Shown here piece after piece: positions 23,479 to 35,724 of a DNA stretch of 64,000 nucleotides. The notes below the pieces were generated by a model. It saw only the letters and a program-made list of their open reading frames with translations. It had not been told where the DNA came from and ran no database searches. The stretch's first letter is position 1. The number at the start of each line of letters is the position of its first letter. The position numbers and the translations under genes were made by a program. Source of the stretch: Peribolospora baueri (lineage: Eukaryota > Basidiomycota > Peribolosporomycetes > Peribolosporales > Peribolosporaceae); contig JAMDHS010000009.1 of NCBI GenBank assembly GCA_029717555.1, forward strand, positions 1-64,000, given 5' to 3'.

Positions 23479-23895
23479 GGCGGCCGCTCAGCTGACGGAA
23501 TCGAGAGTCCGGGTGGTGGGCCCCTCTCTCTATCGGCGGGGCGAGAGGCGGGGAGGAGTAACGGGGGATAGAATCGGAGGGGAGAGAGGACGCCGGGACG
23601 GAGTCCGGGCAGAGAGCCACGGACGGGCCGGTGTGGGGAAAGGAAGGCCGTGGTTATGGATGATGTCGATGCGAGAGGGGGGAGGAGAAGGGAGGAGGAA
23701 AAGGGAATGGAATGGACGTCGGGACAAAAACGGCGGTGCGGGATGGCGAGCGGAGGTGGTGGAAGTGGAGGATCCGTGGTCACGTGACATAACCAAGACT
23801 GAGCCAGCCGGAGGAAGATTTGGCCACCATTCTTGCACCGATCCGTGCTCCGAACGGTAAGACGTAGACAGCAAGAAACAGGGCACCCATCGACG
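23479..23895. promoter_or_regulatory. Divergent promoter with CACGTG (unidentified gene/RSM22)
   Basis: The 417 bases are strongly purine-biased on the + strand at left. A GTCACGTGAC palindrome has its CACGTG core at 23781-23786, about 110 bases before the RSM22 ATG. No other gene is visible. Confidence 0.45.
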
Positions 23896-26758
23896 ATGCT
23901 CTCCAGCTACGCCCGAGCAAGCTGTCTCAAGTCGCCCAGGCAGGCTACGGCAATCGCTGCTGCCTCCGGTCGCTCGGCCGCTCGGCCGCTCTCCTCTTCC
24001 CGCGCAGTGGCGCACGACGCTCACGACGCTCACGACGCTGCAGCGCTCGCTCGGTTGATGCGAGACGTCGACACCGCCCTGCTCCACCGCGCCGCCACCG
24101 AGCCCAAGGCCGGGGAAATTGCCACGGGAATTAAAGGGCATGTACAGTCTCCAGTCAGTTCCGAGACCGTTCCTTATGACGGCGAGCTCGATGGCGAGCA
24201 TGATGTCCCTTCGAGGTGGGAGAGGAGGAGTCCCTCTGCACGATTCGGGAGCAAGAGGGTAGGAAGCGTTCAGTTGCCAAAGGAGCTAGAGGAGAGGGTC
24301 ATGAGACTCGTTCAAGGTGAGAAGGTTGGCCGCGGCTGCAGCGGCGGTACAACGCCTTCGCTCACTCGCCCTCACCTCTTTCCCGCCCTTGCCGTTTGCA
24401 GCTTCCGACAAGAATATCCTCCGTCAGGACGCCAATTACCTCTTAACCTTGTATTCATCTCGCTCCGCCAGCCCTCTCACCTCTCAGCCAGCTTCTCGGG
24501 CACCCCCTCCAGGTCGAGACGTTCTGGCCCACCTGGCGGCCATTATGCCGGGAAGGTACGCGGTCATATATAACGTCATGCTGGAGACTAGGCGAAGGCT
24601 CGAAGGGGATCTGCCGCCCGGATCTAAGCGCGGAGAGGGCTCTAATGAAGGGGAGAACGTCGGCTGGGACGAAAAAGGATGGATGCCACACAGCGTAATG
24701 GAGTGGGGAGCGAAGACGGGCGAGGGGCTGTGGTGAGTTTTCAAACCGAGTCTCACGGACAGCCCTGAAGACGAGTGTGGCGCTAGCTTGTTGACATGCC
24801 ATGCCGCTTCTCGACCCCCCTCATTGACTGTCGCGCAGGGCTACTCAATCCGCTTTCGCCTCAGAGGCATTCTCGTCCAACCAATCGTTAGAGTCTCCAA
24901 TCAAGTACTATACTGGGAGAGACCGGTCCTCGCACACGCTCGGGATCGCCTCCGAGCTCGCAAAGGATTCGGCCGTTCTCGGCGACTTGAAACCCTTGTG
25001 GACATCTAAGAGTGCCGCCAAGGGCAAAGCACGCGACCCTGTAGGTCACTACGTCCGGCCCAGAGCTTTGATCACATTCAATTTCTCAGCATACTGACCT
25101 TTGCTCTCTCCAATGATAATGCAGGAGGGGCGGCACGACCCTAGCCACGCCCTTGCACTGTCGGCTTTCCATCTGTCCACGCTTCCAACCCCCCGTGATC
25201 GACGCGACTTGCTTCGAGACATCTGGCAGTCCGGCGCTGAGGTCATCGTGCTCATCGATCACGGAACCCCTGGAGGCTTTGCGGTCATCGCCGAAGCACG
25301 CGAGTTCCTTCTCGAGCTGGGCAGGAAAGAGGTTCGAAGGTTTGCCTCGGACCGTGAGGCCTCTACAGGATGGCCGAGGGAGGTCAGGGCTCAAAAAAGG
25401 GGCGAGGTCCTTCAGCTTGGGCGGCAGACTTTGTATGCCGAAGCTTGGGAGGGCGAGGAGGTGGAGGACGCGGACGAACAAGGCGTCTCGGACGCCGGTC
25501 GGGGCTGTCACGTAGTTGCACCGGTGAGTGTGATGCAATTTTGTCCTGCTCTGTCTCTTCGTCTTTCCGAGCTGATCGCGGCGCGACGTCCACACCTCCA
25601 GTGCCCACATGACGGCCCTTGCCCGCTTCATCACGCACTCAGCTACTTCCCTTCGCGGGCTCACCCCGTCGGCAACGTGCCCACCTCGGTGTGCCACTTC
25701 TCCCAGCGCCTCCAGCGTCCCCCGTTCGTACGCTCGATAAAGAAGTCGAAGCAGGGTGAGGAGGACGTGAAGTACTCGTACGTCGTCATCCGACGCGGCC
25801 CCAGGCCGAGCTTCGAGAGCATCGCTCGGGCGGAGAGCGAACTCGGCGTCGGCACGGGAGAGGCGGTGGACGTGGAGAGGATGTGGAGGGCTCGGGCCGC
25901 GCTTGGCAAGACAGGGGTGCTGGACAAGCTCAGGGGTGCGGAGGCCAAGCCGGAGCTGCGAACTCTGCACGAGGTCGGCACGGAAGCGGCACACGCCGTC
26001 GAGCTGGCAGATGAAACCTCACCAGCGGCGGCGGTGCCCGCACCGGTCGCTCCAGAAGAGACGTCGAACTCGGCAGAGGTGGCGCAGGCGATGCGGTTGG
26101 AGGCCTATCACTGGCCTCGCCTCGTCTTTTCCCCTCTGAAGAAAGGTGGACACGTCTATGCTGACGCCTGTTGTCCGACCGGTGAGTGTGTTCACCGTCG
26201 TGTCAAAGCTACCCCGCGCATGCCACCGCTGACGACGTCCGCTGATGTGATTGTCCACCGCGAAAAGGTAACATCGAACGAATGTCGCTGCCGAAATCTC
26301 TTGGCCGCCAGCCGTACCAGGATGCCCGGAAGTCGAACTGGGGCGACCTGTATCCGCACGCTCCTCGGAAGCCGCCGACGGTGAGGATCGCTCCCATGAC
26401 GGTGGAGGAGATCAAAGCGAACGGCGGAAAGCAAGGGGAAGGCGCGAAGAAGATTAGGAAGAAGTGGGAGTTGGACAAGTACGAGCTGAAGAAGGTGGAG
26501 CGCAGGGAGAGGGCTCTGCAGAAGGCGATGGTGGCTCAGGCGGCGGAATTGGGCATAGGCCCCGAGGCGGTCGTCGGCGCCGGTTCGTGGCGGCAGCGAA
26601 GGCCGAGAGGCAAGGGCGGCCTCGAGGACGTGGATTGGGAGTGGACGGGCGAGGGCGGCACGGACGCGCGCGAGGGCTTGGAAGGCAAGCTGGCGAGGCC
26701 GAGGAGGAGGGCACGGGGAGACGTTTGGACTACCGAGTTTGAGATTCCTGTCAGGTAG
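23896..26758 (+). CDS. RSM22: Mitoribosomal small-subunit assembly protein Rsm22 (METTL17 family)
   Basis: Rsm22/METTL17 is a methyltransferase-fold, Fe-S-binding factor needed for assembly of the mitochondrial small ribosomal subunit. Six exons (23896-24316, 24402-24732, 24839-25040, 25125-25523, 25602-26181, 26268-26758) give 807 residues. The N-terminus is a mitochondrial presequence (MLSSYARASCLKSPRQ). Family blocks include LPGRYAVIYNVMLETRRRL-like MPGRYAVIYNVMLE, HTLGIASELAKD, VIVLIDHGTPGGF (modified SAM-loop region), CPHDGPCPL, CHFSQRLQRPPFVR and YSYVVIRRGPRP. Cys in CPHDGPC, CHFSQ and ACCPTG fit the Fe-S ligand set of the family. The C-terminus is basic with heptad-like helices. The segment between CPL and CHFSQR is longer than usual. 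Confidence 0.92.
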
Positions 26759-27211
26759 ACAGACCACTGGAAGGTGGCATAAGGTGCAGACCAGACGACG
26801 GGGAGCGCGGTTGTAATTCACGCAGCGCGTGCCTCCTCGCCAGCAGCCGCGGAACTCGCGGGTCCTTTTCGGAGCAGCTGAAAGCGCCATCGATCTCGCT
26901 ACCAAATCTAGAGTTTGGCTATCTTCCCGTTTTGTTTTTCTTCTTCTTCTTCATCATCCCAGAGACGAGCTTCTGGCCATGCGATCAGAATGTACACGGT
27001 CAAGCGTGGCACGTATGTGTACTTCTATTCCGATCGATGGGAAGCACCGAGAGTGTAAGTCTGGACTTGTTCTTGTGAGCTTATAGTCGTATTCCATCCT
27101 TCGACAGTCTATCGATGTGAAGTCTGTGCCGAGACGGAGGGTCATCCAGCGCAGGAAGCAGAACTGAGTTGAAGTGAAACCGTCTAACTCGTTTGGAATG
27201 TGGAACGTCAG
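26759..27211. other. Convergent intergenic region with possible alternative carrier exon
   Basis: This is 3' flanking DNA of RSM22 and the mitochondrial carrier, with a CTT run near 26,940. An open frame on the minus strand (to 26954) could form an alternative last exon of the carrier if the donor-like GTGAGT at 27229-27224 is used. Confidence 0.4.
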
Positions 27212-28748
27212 TCATACTGCCGCACTCACCTTGTCGCCAAGGAGCCTCATCGCGGTCTCAAAGGCCAAAAGAGCACTGGCATTGGTTGGAAAAGCGCGAA
27301 GGATGCCTGATAGCGTGGCCAAGGCCGTGGGCGCCGATGAACAGACCGTTAGATATCATACCGTCACCGCGAAGGCGTAAGCCGAAAGGGAGGATGAGTG
27401 AAGCTCACAGGGAAGAAATCCACGATAGAATTGAAGGAAGCCGCGGAAGAAGCGGCCATCAGGGTTGTTCTCCGCGAATATGGCGCGTACAGTGTACCAA
27501 TACGAAGGGTATTTCGACGGACTGGCCATGATACGATTCTTTACGGTGTCACTCGGAAAGGCTGAGGGGTAGAAAGAAAGACAAAAGAGAAGGAGTCGGT
27601 CATCCACACAAAGCGCGGAAGATCGTGAGATGACTTAAAAAGAGCAAGGTCTCACCCCCTGTCCAGTAGAGCTGGGCAGCTAAACCGCCGGATAGAAACG
27701 TGGCCGTCCCTTGGGAGACCTCAAAGCGAGTGCCTTGGAGGGATGCGAACTGGACCTGCAGCACCTCAAACGCCGCGAACATGACGCCAAACCAGCTGCG
27801 AAAAATCATTGTCGCCGGCAGAGCGTACCAGAGTCCGCGAACGCCCTTCTGTCGGATGATCTGTGCAGCGCAGTCGAACGGACCCGTGTACTGCCTGCCT
27901 GGGACGGGGGAGGAAGAGGAGCCCGGAAGGTGCAATTGAATCCGGTGAGCCTGCATCTGTAGTCGTGTCTTGACGACCTCAACCGGAGCGGTTAGGAACG
28001 AGCTGACGAAGCATGAGTGAGTCGAGAATACGGCGACGATGGACGAAGTGAGCGTCAGCGATAAGCCCAACGCAAAGGATGAGCCATGACCTGCTTACTT
28101 TGTCCATCCCGCAAGAAGTCCGGCTGCCGCATGGTACCGGACCTTAAGAGGCTCGCCCTCCTTCGCGTTCGTCCATCGGCGAAAGAAGAGTCGATAATTA
28201 TGAAGCGAGCCCCTAAACCAGCATGATAAGAGTCTAAGTCAGCGAGCGGACACGAGTTGTCGCAACCTTGCACATCGTGGAGACAACTGACATTAGAACA
28301 GAGTCGGTGACGCTCCACGTTAGCGCCGGGGCTAGCGCGCCCTTGTATAGGGCTAATGGTCCCTCTTTCCTCAAGAGCTGGAGGAGGCAGTCCATCGCGC
28401 CTTTGTAGGTGCCCGCCGGGGAGCATTGCATTCTCACCTGCGACAAGGAGGGGAATGCGGCGATGAGTAGTAAAATCAGATTTTCCTACAGTCCACAGAA
28501 GTCTCACTTTGATGCCATCGAAAGGGTGCTACAACAAACACGGACAAGAGTAGACGATGAGCATCACTATCCTGAGCGAAGTTGGTGTCGTGTCCATGTA
28601 GCGCGAGCTCGACCCGGCAACGCACCCCGACAGCTAACTTTGTCAACCCGCTGAAGGTGCCGGCAACAAAACCCTTGATCTTCACGGTCGAAGAATCGTC
28701 TGGGATCTTCACGCCGGTCCGTGTCGGGCGGGATTCAGAGTCGCGCAT
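27212..28748 (-). CDS. Mitochondrial carrier family (SLC25) transporter
   Basis: Three Solcar repeats identify an inner-membrane metabolite carrier. Seven exons (28748-28626, 28528-28508, 28437-28274, 28212-28099, 28002-27656, 27561-27409, 27306-27212) give 338 residues. Repeat signatures are HPFDGIKVRMQ, TAPVEVVKTRLQMQ and AFPSDTVKNRIM, with GLLAGWTNSFLTAP, LSGGLAAQLYW and FYRGFLP between them. The first signature is almost wholly encoded by a 21-base exon. The C-terminus RAFPTNASALLAFETAMRLLG is typical. The substrate is not readable; the pattern is closest to the carnitine/ornithine-type branch as I recall it. At the end the reading frame runs through a perfect GTGAGT donor and stops six codons later. 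It shares a divergent promoter with NUP170. Confidence 0.9.
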
Positions 28749-29325
28749 GGATTCTGCCTCTATCTTGCCCCCAGCCAACGAGCAGGAGCTCGGGACGTTC
28801 GCCCGATCCCTCAGCCTATTAAAAACAAGATTCCCTCCCTTCTTTCTTTGGCCAAAACCCGTCTCCGGGTAATATCTAGAGCGTCCTCCTGACTGAAAAG
28901 AGAAAAGGGGATGAGGATGTGGACGGAGCGAGCGTGGGAGGCGAACGGGAGGACGGGAGGGAGGAGAGCATTTAAGAAGGTGGGGGAGAGAGAGCTGCAC
29001 GTGACACGGGTGCGGCCCGCCCGCCCGGCTTAATTCCGGCCGGCCTGTCACAGGGCCGTCAAAGGGAGGAGGTGTATCCAATCACGTGACCGGGTAGCGG
29101 AGGCTTTCGCGGATGCGTCTTCTCACTATCAGTCTGCTCGCGCAGACAATGGCCCGGCGACTGCGGCACTCCCTTTTGATCGGCGACGAAGGGCGTGCAC
29201 AACCAACCGAGTAGAATCTACGCTTGGTTCGCACCGACGACCGACGACGGCGGCGACGACCAACGACCACCCCTTCCTTTTGAGCGCCCCGTCTTTTCCG
29301 CACGGCGGTTGCCGCCATTGCAGAT
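28749..29325. promoter_or_regulatory. Divergent carrier/NUP170 promoter with two CACGTG and a CCAAT
   Basis: CACGTG occurs at 28998-29003 and 29083-29088; the second directly follows CCAAT (29078-29082), a juxtaposition typical of bHLH plus HAP/NF-Y control. Purine-rich and pyrimidine-rich stretches surround it. No gene is visible. Confidence 0.5.
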
Positions 29326-32300
29326 ATGTCAGTCAGCGGTTCCCTTTTCGGAACTTCGGCGGCGGCAACTAGCTCGGCCAGTTCAGCCATCACAGACCTT
29401 CAACTGGCGTCGTCGACGTCGGCGACATCTGGGCCGCTGTCTCTGCCTCCTTCGTCGCGGGTGTCCGGCGCTGCTTCCGCGGCGCCGCCATTGCCGACAT
29501 CGGAGGTTTCAGCGTCCGAAGACCCGCTCTTTGCTAGTTTGCAAAAGGCGTCGCGTCTGGTGGACGCGCAGCTGACGCAAGATGCGAGGTACCCATATTT
29601 GGAGGAGACATTGTCGAGTAAGTAGGACGCGCATGGACTAGCCTCATTATGTCTGTCAGCTTCGAGCTCACAATCGCTCACATCTTCTTTGCACCGCTCC
29701 AGCGTCCGCTTCGGACAACTACCAGCTACCCCACAACCAGCTTTGGTCACCGTTCGAGACATATCGCACATGCCCCATTCCCGAAGAGCTCTTCAGGTTT
29801 GCCGAATGTGAGTCCTTTACTTTTATGCTCTGCTCTCCTGACTTTCTTCTCACTTAGTCCATGCTTGGGCCGCAATATGCCCAACAGCAAGTGCGCATGC
29901 CAATCTCGGCATCTTCCCCGAAATCGACCGTGCTTGGCTCACTGTCAACCATGCCCTGTATCTGTGGGATTACAACGGGTGAGTTCTGATATGAGGTTGA
30001 ATGGATGGACCGTATCCATCAGGTGAAACTTGCGAATCCACCTCGAACGCTTTTTTTCCAAGCGCGAACGGACCGGGGAACTGAGACGCCGCGGCTGCAT
30101 CTTCATTCGCCTTCATATAGAGGCGACATCTGTAGCTTTGAGGAATTGGACCAGGCGATCGTCAGTGTGGGTCTCGTCCCGCCGAAGAAGGGTGAGCCCT
30201 CGCTGTTCATTCCGCATCTACAGGAGGCGCTGTATTTACCGTCTGCGTTCTCGTCCAAAAGGCGTTTTCGTGGACGAGATCAAGCACGTCCTTGTCATTT
30301 GCACCCCTTCCCAAGTGATGCTGCTTGGCCTCGCATGGAAAACTGCCGAAAGCTCCGTACCGCAGGGCCCAGGTACCCCTCGGCAGCAGCGGCCCGAAGT
30401 CGTCATCTACGTTCTCGATATCGCCGTGGCCACCGACGGCGTGCACATGAAGCAAGTCACGGGCTTTGCGAACGGGCGCATCTTCCTCTCCGGCAACGAC
30501 AGCTGCTTGTACGAGCTCACGTACCAAGGTTCTGAAGGGTGGTTCACTCGGAAAGCCTCCCTCCACAATCACAGTGCGTCAGGTCTGTTGCACCTCATGC
30601 CCAACGCGGTCGTTGGCATGTGGAAAAAGACCAGCGACGGTGAGAGCTTTTTTGCTTAGTGCTCATGGACCAAGCTGATTTATGCCTTGGCTCGCCCGTG
30701 ACAGAGGTGATCGAAGTGTTGGCAGCCGATTCCGCTCGAAACGTCCTATACGCGCTCACGTCGCGTTCGTCGATTGAGGTCTACTACCTAGGTCCTAAGG
30801 GCGACCAGCTGACCATGGTCGCAAAGGCCGTCAATGTGCGCAGGAAGGCGCACACGCTCTGGCCAGCCGGAGGCGCTCACATGGACAGCAAAACGTTTAA
30901 GATCGTCTCCATTTGCCCAATCAGTCCGGCCGAAAGCAAGGACGTCCATCTCGTCGCTTTCACGTCGACCGGTGAGTTTGCGCAAATGTCTAGCAGAGAA
31001 CATGTCTTCCGTTCTTCTTGATGACTGACTCCATCGCGTCTTTCTTTCCTTGAAGGCGTCCGTCTCTACTTCTTCCACTCCGGCCGAGGTGGTCCCTTTT
31101 CCCCTTCTAGCGAGCCGTTGCGGCCCGACCGGCTTGAGTTGAAGCATGTCCGAGCACCACCGGCCAAGTCGTGGGCCGGCCCGCAATCCTCCACTGGGGC
31201 TTCGGCAACATATCCAGGTCGACAACCGCCTATCTTGTACACCAACATCACCAAAGCACTGTATTCCGAGACCCTGACGCTCGGGCTCGAATGCCTTGCT
31301 CAGGATGAAAATCCGCTCTGGTGTGCCGCCCCTAACGTCGCCACGCTAGCTAAGGAGGCGGCCATGAATCGGAAAACGACTATTGACGAGTGGACAGTGG
31401 CGCTACCTCTAGAGGGTCGTCTGTGGGCCGTCGCCGAGGTTCCTCGGTCCGATTCGCTTCTTCAGGCCGTTGCAGCCGAAGGGGGAACGAGACTGAACGA
31501 GCTCGCAATGCAGCTAAGCTTGCCACCGAGGCAGTTCCTCGTCTTTACGGACATGTGCATGGCGATCGTGACGAGGCAGCGTCCCATCGACACGCTCTTG
31601 AGATTGCTTGAGACCTTAGGCGGGAATGACACAGAGGTCGAGGGCTTCGCTCACATGTGAGTCTCTCCGTTCGCCCAACTAGTTTGTAGCACTGCGAGCT
31701 TGGCTGAACTGTCGCGCTACTCTCCCTCAGGTACGGCTTTGATCAATTCTGTGCGATGTGTCTCGGCATCGCAGCTGGAAACTCGATGCTGATGGCAAGG
31801 GAGGTGCCTCCCAATTCAAACGGGTTCTCGCTCGCCACAATCGGCGAGGCCCTCAAGACGGCACGGATGACCAGCCCGGAAGTCCAGGCTATCGCCAAGC
31901 GGCTCTTCTTTGAAGTGGGATATAAGCCTTCCTTGATAGGTGGCCAGGTTCAGGTCCCACTGGGTGAGCGCAAACATCATGGAGCTGGAAGTGAAGGTAT
32001 CACGCTGATATACCTCTTCACGATCATTCCTCCTTCAGGAGGTCACACGGTGAACGTATCGCCATCTGGCCGACAAGTCGCGCTCGGCTCCCGACACAGT
32101 GGCCTGGCTATGTACTTGGCGCGCCTATTGCGACCCATCTGGAACCGGTCTATTACAGAGTTGGCGTGAGTTTTGGTCAACGTCGCGCGATTTGTCCGTC
32201 TATACTTGGCTCTGACAAACTGAGTGCATTTGTTTAACCGTGCAGCCCGACTCGTGGTCAAACTCCGCCTAAAGATACGGGCCTGCCCGTTGAATTGCTG

Positions 32301-35195
32301 CTAGCGATACAACAGGATTTGGCGAGCCTCAAGACGTTTTTGGATAAGTATGTTACCTGCGCCTAGGCTTGAAGCTGCTCGTCTGACATGCTAACGATAT
32401 GCTATGTATATCTCCCCCATTGTAGTTCCCTTTTCCTCCTTGCTCCGGTGTCCGAGTATCACTCCGCTAGCGAGAACGCGGAAGCCGTTAAAGAAGAGCA
32501 GAAGTCGATCCTCGCAATGCGGGACCTCCTCTCACAGTCGCTGGAAGCCATTTCCTTCGTCCTGCTCCTGGTTGACAACAACCTGTCCAACATCATGTCG
32601 GCATGCTCAACCGAGGACCGAAAGGCGTTCACCGAGCTCAAGTTCCGGGACCTTCTGAGCAAGAGGAGAGGTCGCGAGTTGGCAAAGGTATTGCTGAGCG
32701 CGCTCATCAATCAACAGATTGCGCAACAGATCAGTGTAAGTTGCATTTGTATTCATTCAATCATGGCAAATTCCCATGTTAACTGACGTACCCGCCCTGC
32801 CCGCAATAGGTCGACACCATTAGTCAGGTTCTTCAGGACCGATGCGGTTCCTTCTGCAGCGCTGAGGATGTGCTGCTTTACAAGGTTAGCTCGGATTCCG
32901 CCCTTCTTTCGCTTGTGATAACTCTCTGTACCTTATTGTCATCCTGACTTGCCTTCTTCTCCGCTTAGGCCGCCGAGAACATCCGGAGAGCCAAGGAGAC
33001 CAAGGACATTGACGAGCGATCGCAGTGTTTGCATGAGTCCGTCCGGCTCTTCAAGAAGGCGGCCAAGAACCTTCCTGTTGATAAGCTCAAGGAGGTGTGC
33101 CAGGAGTACAAGGAGATGCGATACCCACTTGGTGAGCAGAGTGTGCAATACAGCAACGTCGGCATTGCGAGCACGGCTGACGTGGGTTTTTACCGATTGC
33201 CTTCATGTCTCGACATCCAAAGGCGCTATTGAAGTTGCCCTGGAGTGCGCTAACCAGTGGGACCCTCGTAATGAAGGATTGTCGTACTACTTAGCGGGCA
33301 GTTCTACCTCAGATCCAAGATGGCTGGCATATGAGAACCGGCTCGTGTGCTACAAATGTGTCACCGGCGTGCTTGAGGCGATGGACGACCTGGTTGACCA
33401 GCTGATCAAGCAAGGCAAGGACGCCACCCCGTCTGGGCGCGTTGAGCGTGAGTGTCTTTTTGTCAGGTCTCGATGCAACGACGTGTAGCTCACGCAGACG
33501 AAGCGATTTGGCATTCCTCCTCCCACCAGTGGACGAGATCGACAGCCTTCGAAGGAACGCGTTCAAGGTTGCTTTGCTGTCTCAGGACCAGCTCTTCCAC
33601 TTCACCCTCTACCAGTGGCTCATCGACCGTGGGCTTAGCGAACGGCTGTTGGAGGTGAGCGGTTATTGGAATAGGTAGAAGAGGCGTGGGTCCGTGCTTC
33701 GGCCATCGCTCGTCATCTGATCATCTGAGAGAACGTACTTGCCTTGCAGATTCGAACCCCGCACGTCGAGGCCTTCCTCATGCAAGAGCCGTTCACGTTG
33801 GAGAAAGTAGATCTACTCTGGCAGTACCGCGTGCGGAACGGTGAGCCGGTCAAGGCCGTTCCCGTACTGGCCAGTTTGGCCGAGTCTACCGAGTTCGGGC
33901 TCTCTCTCAACCAGCGGGTGGAGTATCTCTCCCTCGCTGTGAGCAATGCCAAGAGTCACGGCTCGGCCTCAACGCAATACCCTAAGGACGCGGTCGAGTT
34001 CTTGGCGGAAGTGGAGGAAAAACTTGAGGTTGCGCAGGTGCAGGTTGAGGTGTGGAGAACGCTTGATGAGATGCCGGTAGAGGGATTGGGGGCAGAGGCG
34101 GACAAGCGATCGCTTATGGAGCGCTTGAATGACAAACTCTACAATGTGACGGAGGTGAGTAGGTCTTCTTGGCTTTGTTACCAACTCGGTCTCTAGAGTA
34201 GCCTCGGGCTGACGAGTGTGCTTCTTGCGGACGACAGTTGTACACCGAGTACGCCGAGCCTTACGAGATGCTGCACGTCAAGTTGATGATCTTCCATGTT
34301 TCCGACCACCGGAATTTCGATCTCGTCATGTCGACGTGGTTGGACATTATCGAACGAGGTAAGCTCGGTGGCTGCTCGTGGTGTTGGAAGGAACACTGCT
34401 TGATGAGCTGCCTTTGTTGGACCACAGCGTCGAAGAGTGCCGAAGAGGGCAAGGAACATGAGGCCGTTGCTATGGCCGTCATCGAGCTTGGACGGAGATT
34501 CTTCCCATCGGATATCGCTTTTCCTGTCGGTGAGTGAAGCGCCCCGTCCTGACAAACTGCTCCCATCGTCTCGAGATATTGACCTGGTTCACCACCGCTT
34601 GTGCACAGACATGCTCACCGACATGTTGGAAAAGTTTACATGGCGCCGATTTGACGAGGAGCTACACGACATTCCGGAGGGATGGGCGCCGCGAACGCTC
34701 GTCGAAGCTGGCGTGCCGGCTGAGATGGTTTTCAATGTGCTGCACGGGATCTATGAAGCTAAGGTGAGCAGTCCGATCGGCGCTTTATCCGTTGTATGCT
34801 TTGTCGCACAGGTCCGTCGATTACCGCACCTCTAACTCCCTCCTTCGTCCCCGTTGCGTTCGTTTCGTTGCGTTTCGCAGCTGCCGCCGTTCCAGAACAC
34901 GATGGCCGCGGTGTTCCTTCTGGCCGACATCGCTGCGCTGCTCCAGATGTGGCTGGAATCCTTCAAGGCCTCGCGGGGTTCGTATCGGTCTTCGGTATTT
35001 GGCTACAATGACGATGCGGCGGACCGGCGAGCACGGACGGACCCGTTCCCTGCGGGCCGTATCGACGAGGCGATCACCCATTACACGCACTATCTCCACA
35101 ACGCCCGGGCTCCGGACGACACGACGAAAGCAAAGATCGAGAACACGCTGTCGAGACTCGGTGCGCTGGCGGCGGAGATGCACCGGATCTTCTGA
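29326..35195 (+). CDS. NUP170: Nucleoporin Nup170/Nup155
   Basis: This is an inner-ring scaffold nucleoporin. Twenty exons join in frame to 1,430 residues: 29326-29617, 29703-29807, 29858-29978, 30121-30191, 30262-30639, 30705-30971, 31056-31656, 31731-31963, 32039-32165, 32246-32347, 32426-32735, 32810-32884, 32969-33131, 33223-33447, 33530-33654, 33750-34154, 34238-34358, 34428-34529, 34609-34763, 34881-35195. The N-terminal beta-propeller shows AWLTVNHALYLWDYN, VFVDEIKHVLVICTPSQVM, GRIFLSGNDSCLYELTY, ARNVLYALTSRSSIEVYYL and VRLYFF. The rest is alpha-solenoid (DLLSKRRGRELAKVLLSAL, LFHFTLYQWLIDRGL, EYLSLAVSNAKS). Residues 1-80 are Ser/Ala-rich and disordered. Intron 3 is 142 bases, longer than the others. 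It is the most intron-rich gene of the window. Confidence 0.93.
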
Positions 35196-35210
35196 TAAGC
35201 TGTTGCGGGC

Positions 35211-35369
35211 ATGTCATGTCGTGTCGTGTCGTGTCGTTCCTCCCTTCCATTCCATGTCATGTGTTTTGGCCTGACTTGACTGTCCTGGCGCTATCTCGCA
35301 TCGCATCCCTACATCCATCCCTACCTCTCTCTCAGGTCTCTCATGTCGTCCATGTCCATGTCCATGTCG
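35211..35369 (+). repeat. CATGTC/GTGTC short tandem tracts, NUP170 3' region
   Basis: Two clusters of five- and six-base units (ATGTC/GTGTC at 35211-35235 and CATGTC at 35351-35369) lie in the NUP170 3' flank. The rest of 35196-35724 holds no gene; it ends with the GYP5 5' leader. Confidence 0.6.
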
Positions 35370-35724
35370 TGCCTGTATGTACGGCGACCAAAAGCCATGT
35401 CCCTCGCATGCCATGTCATCATCGTCGGCTCGTCCGGATCTCTTATGGGAGGAATGACATGTCTGTCTGTCTGACTTGACTCTGAGAACGTTCGCCGGTC
35501 CTGTTTGCGTCCGCTACTGACCGTCCGTCGCGCGGCTGCGGTTGCCGTTGGAAATAGTGTGAGGGGGAACGGATAGCGGCCGCCTCCATCCAAGATGGAC
35601 ACGACATGAACCGCACAACACTTCCACCACCACCACCTAACCCACTACGCTCCCTCATCCCCTCTTAGAACCCGACTCTGCTCTGCTCTGCTCGCCGCTT
35701 CGTTGTCCCGCTCGACGCGCAACC

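Noticed and set aside
29979-30120. A possible extra small exon inside the long NUP170 intron 3
   Set aside because: Using the internal CAG acceptor at 30022 meets a stop at once; skipping it joins LWDYNG to GDICSFEELD in frame.
33749-33765. A GATTCGAACCCC string resembling a tRNA B box
   Set aside because: It lies at the start of a NUP170 coding exon (IRTPHV) and no cloverleaf or A box surrounds it.
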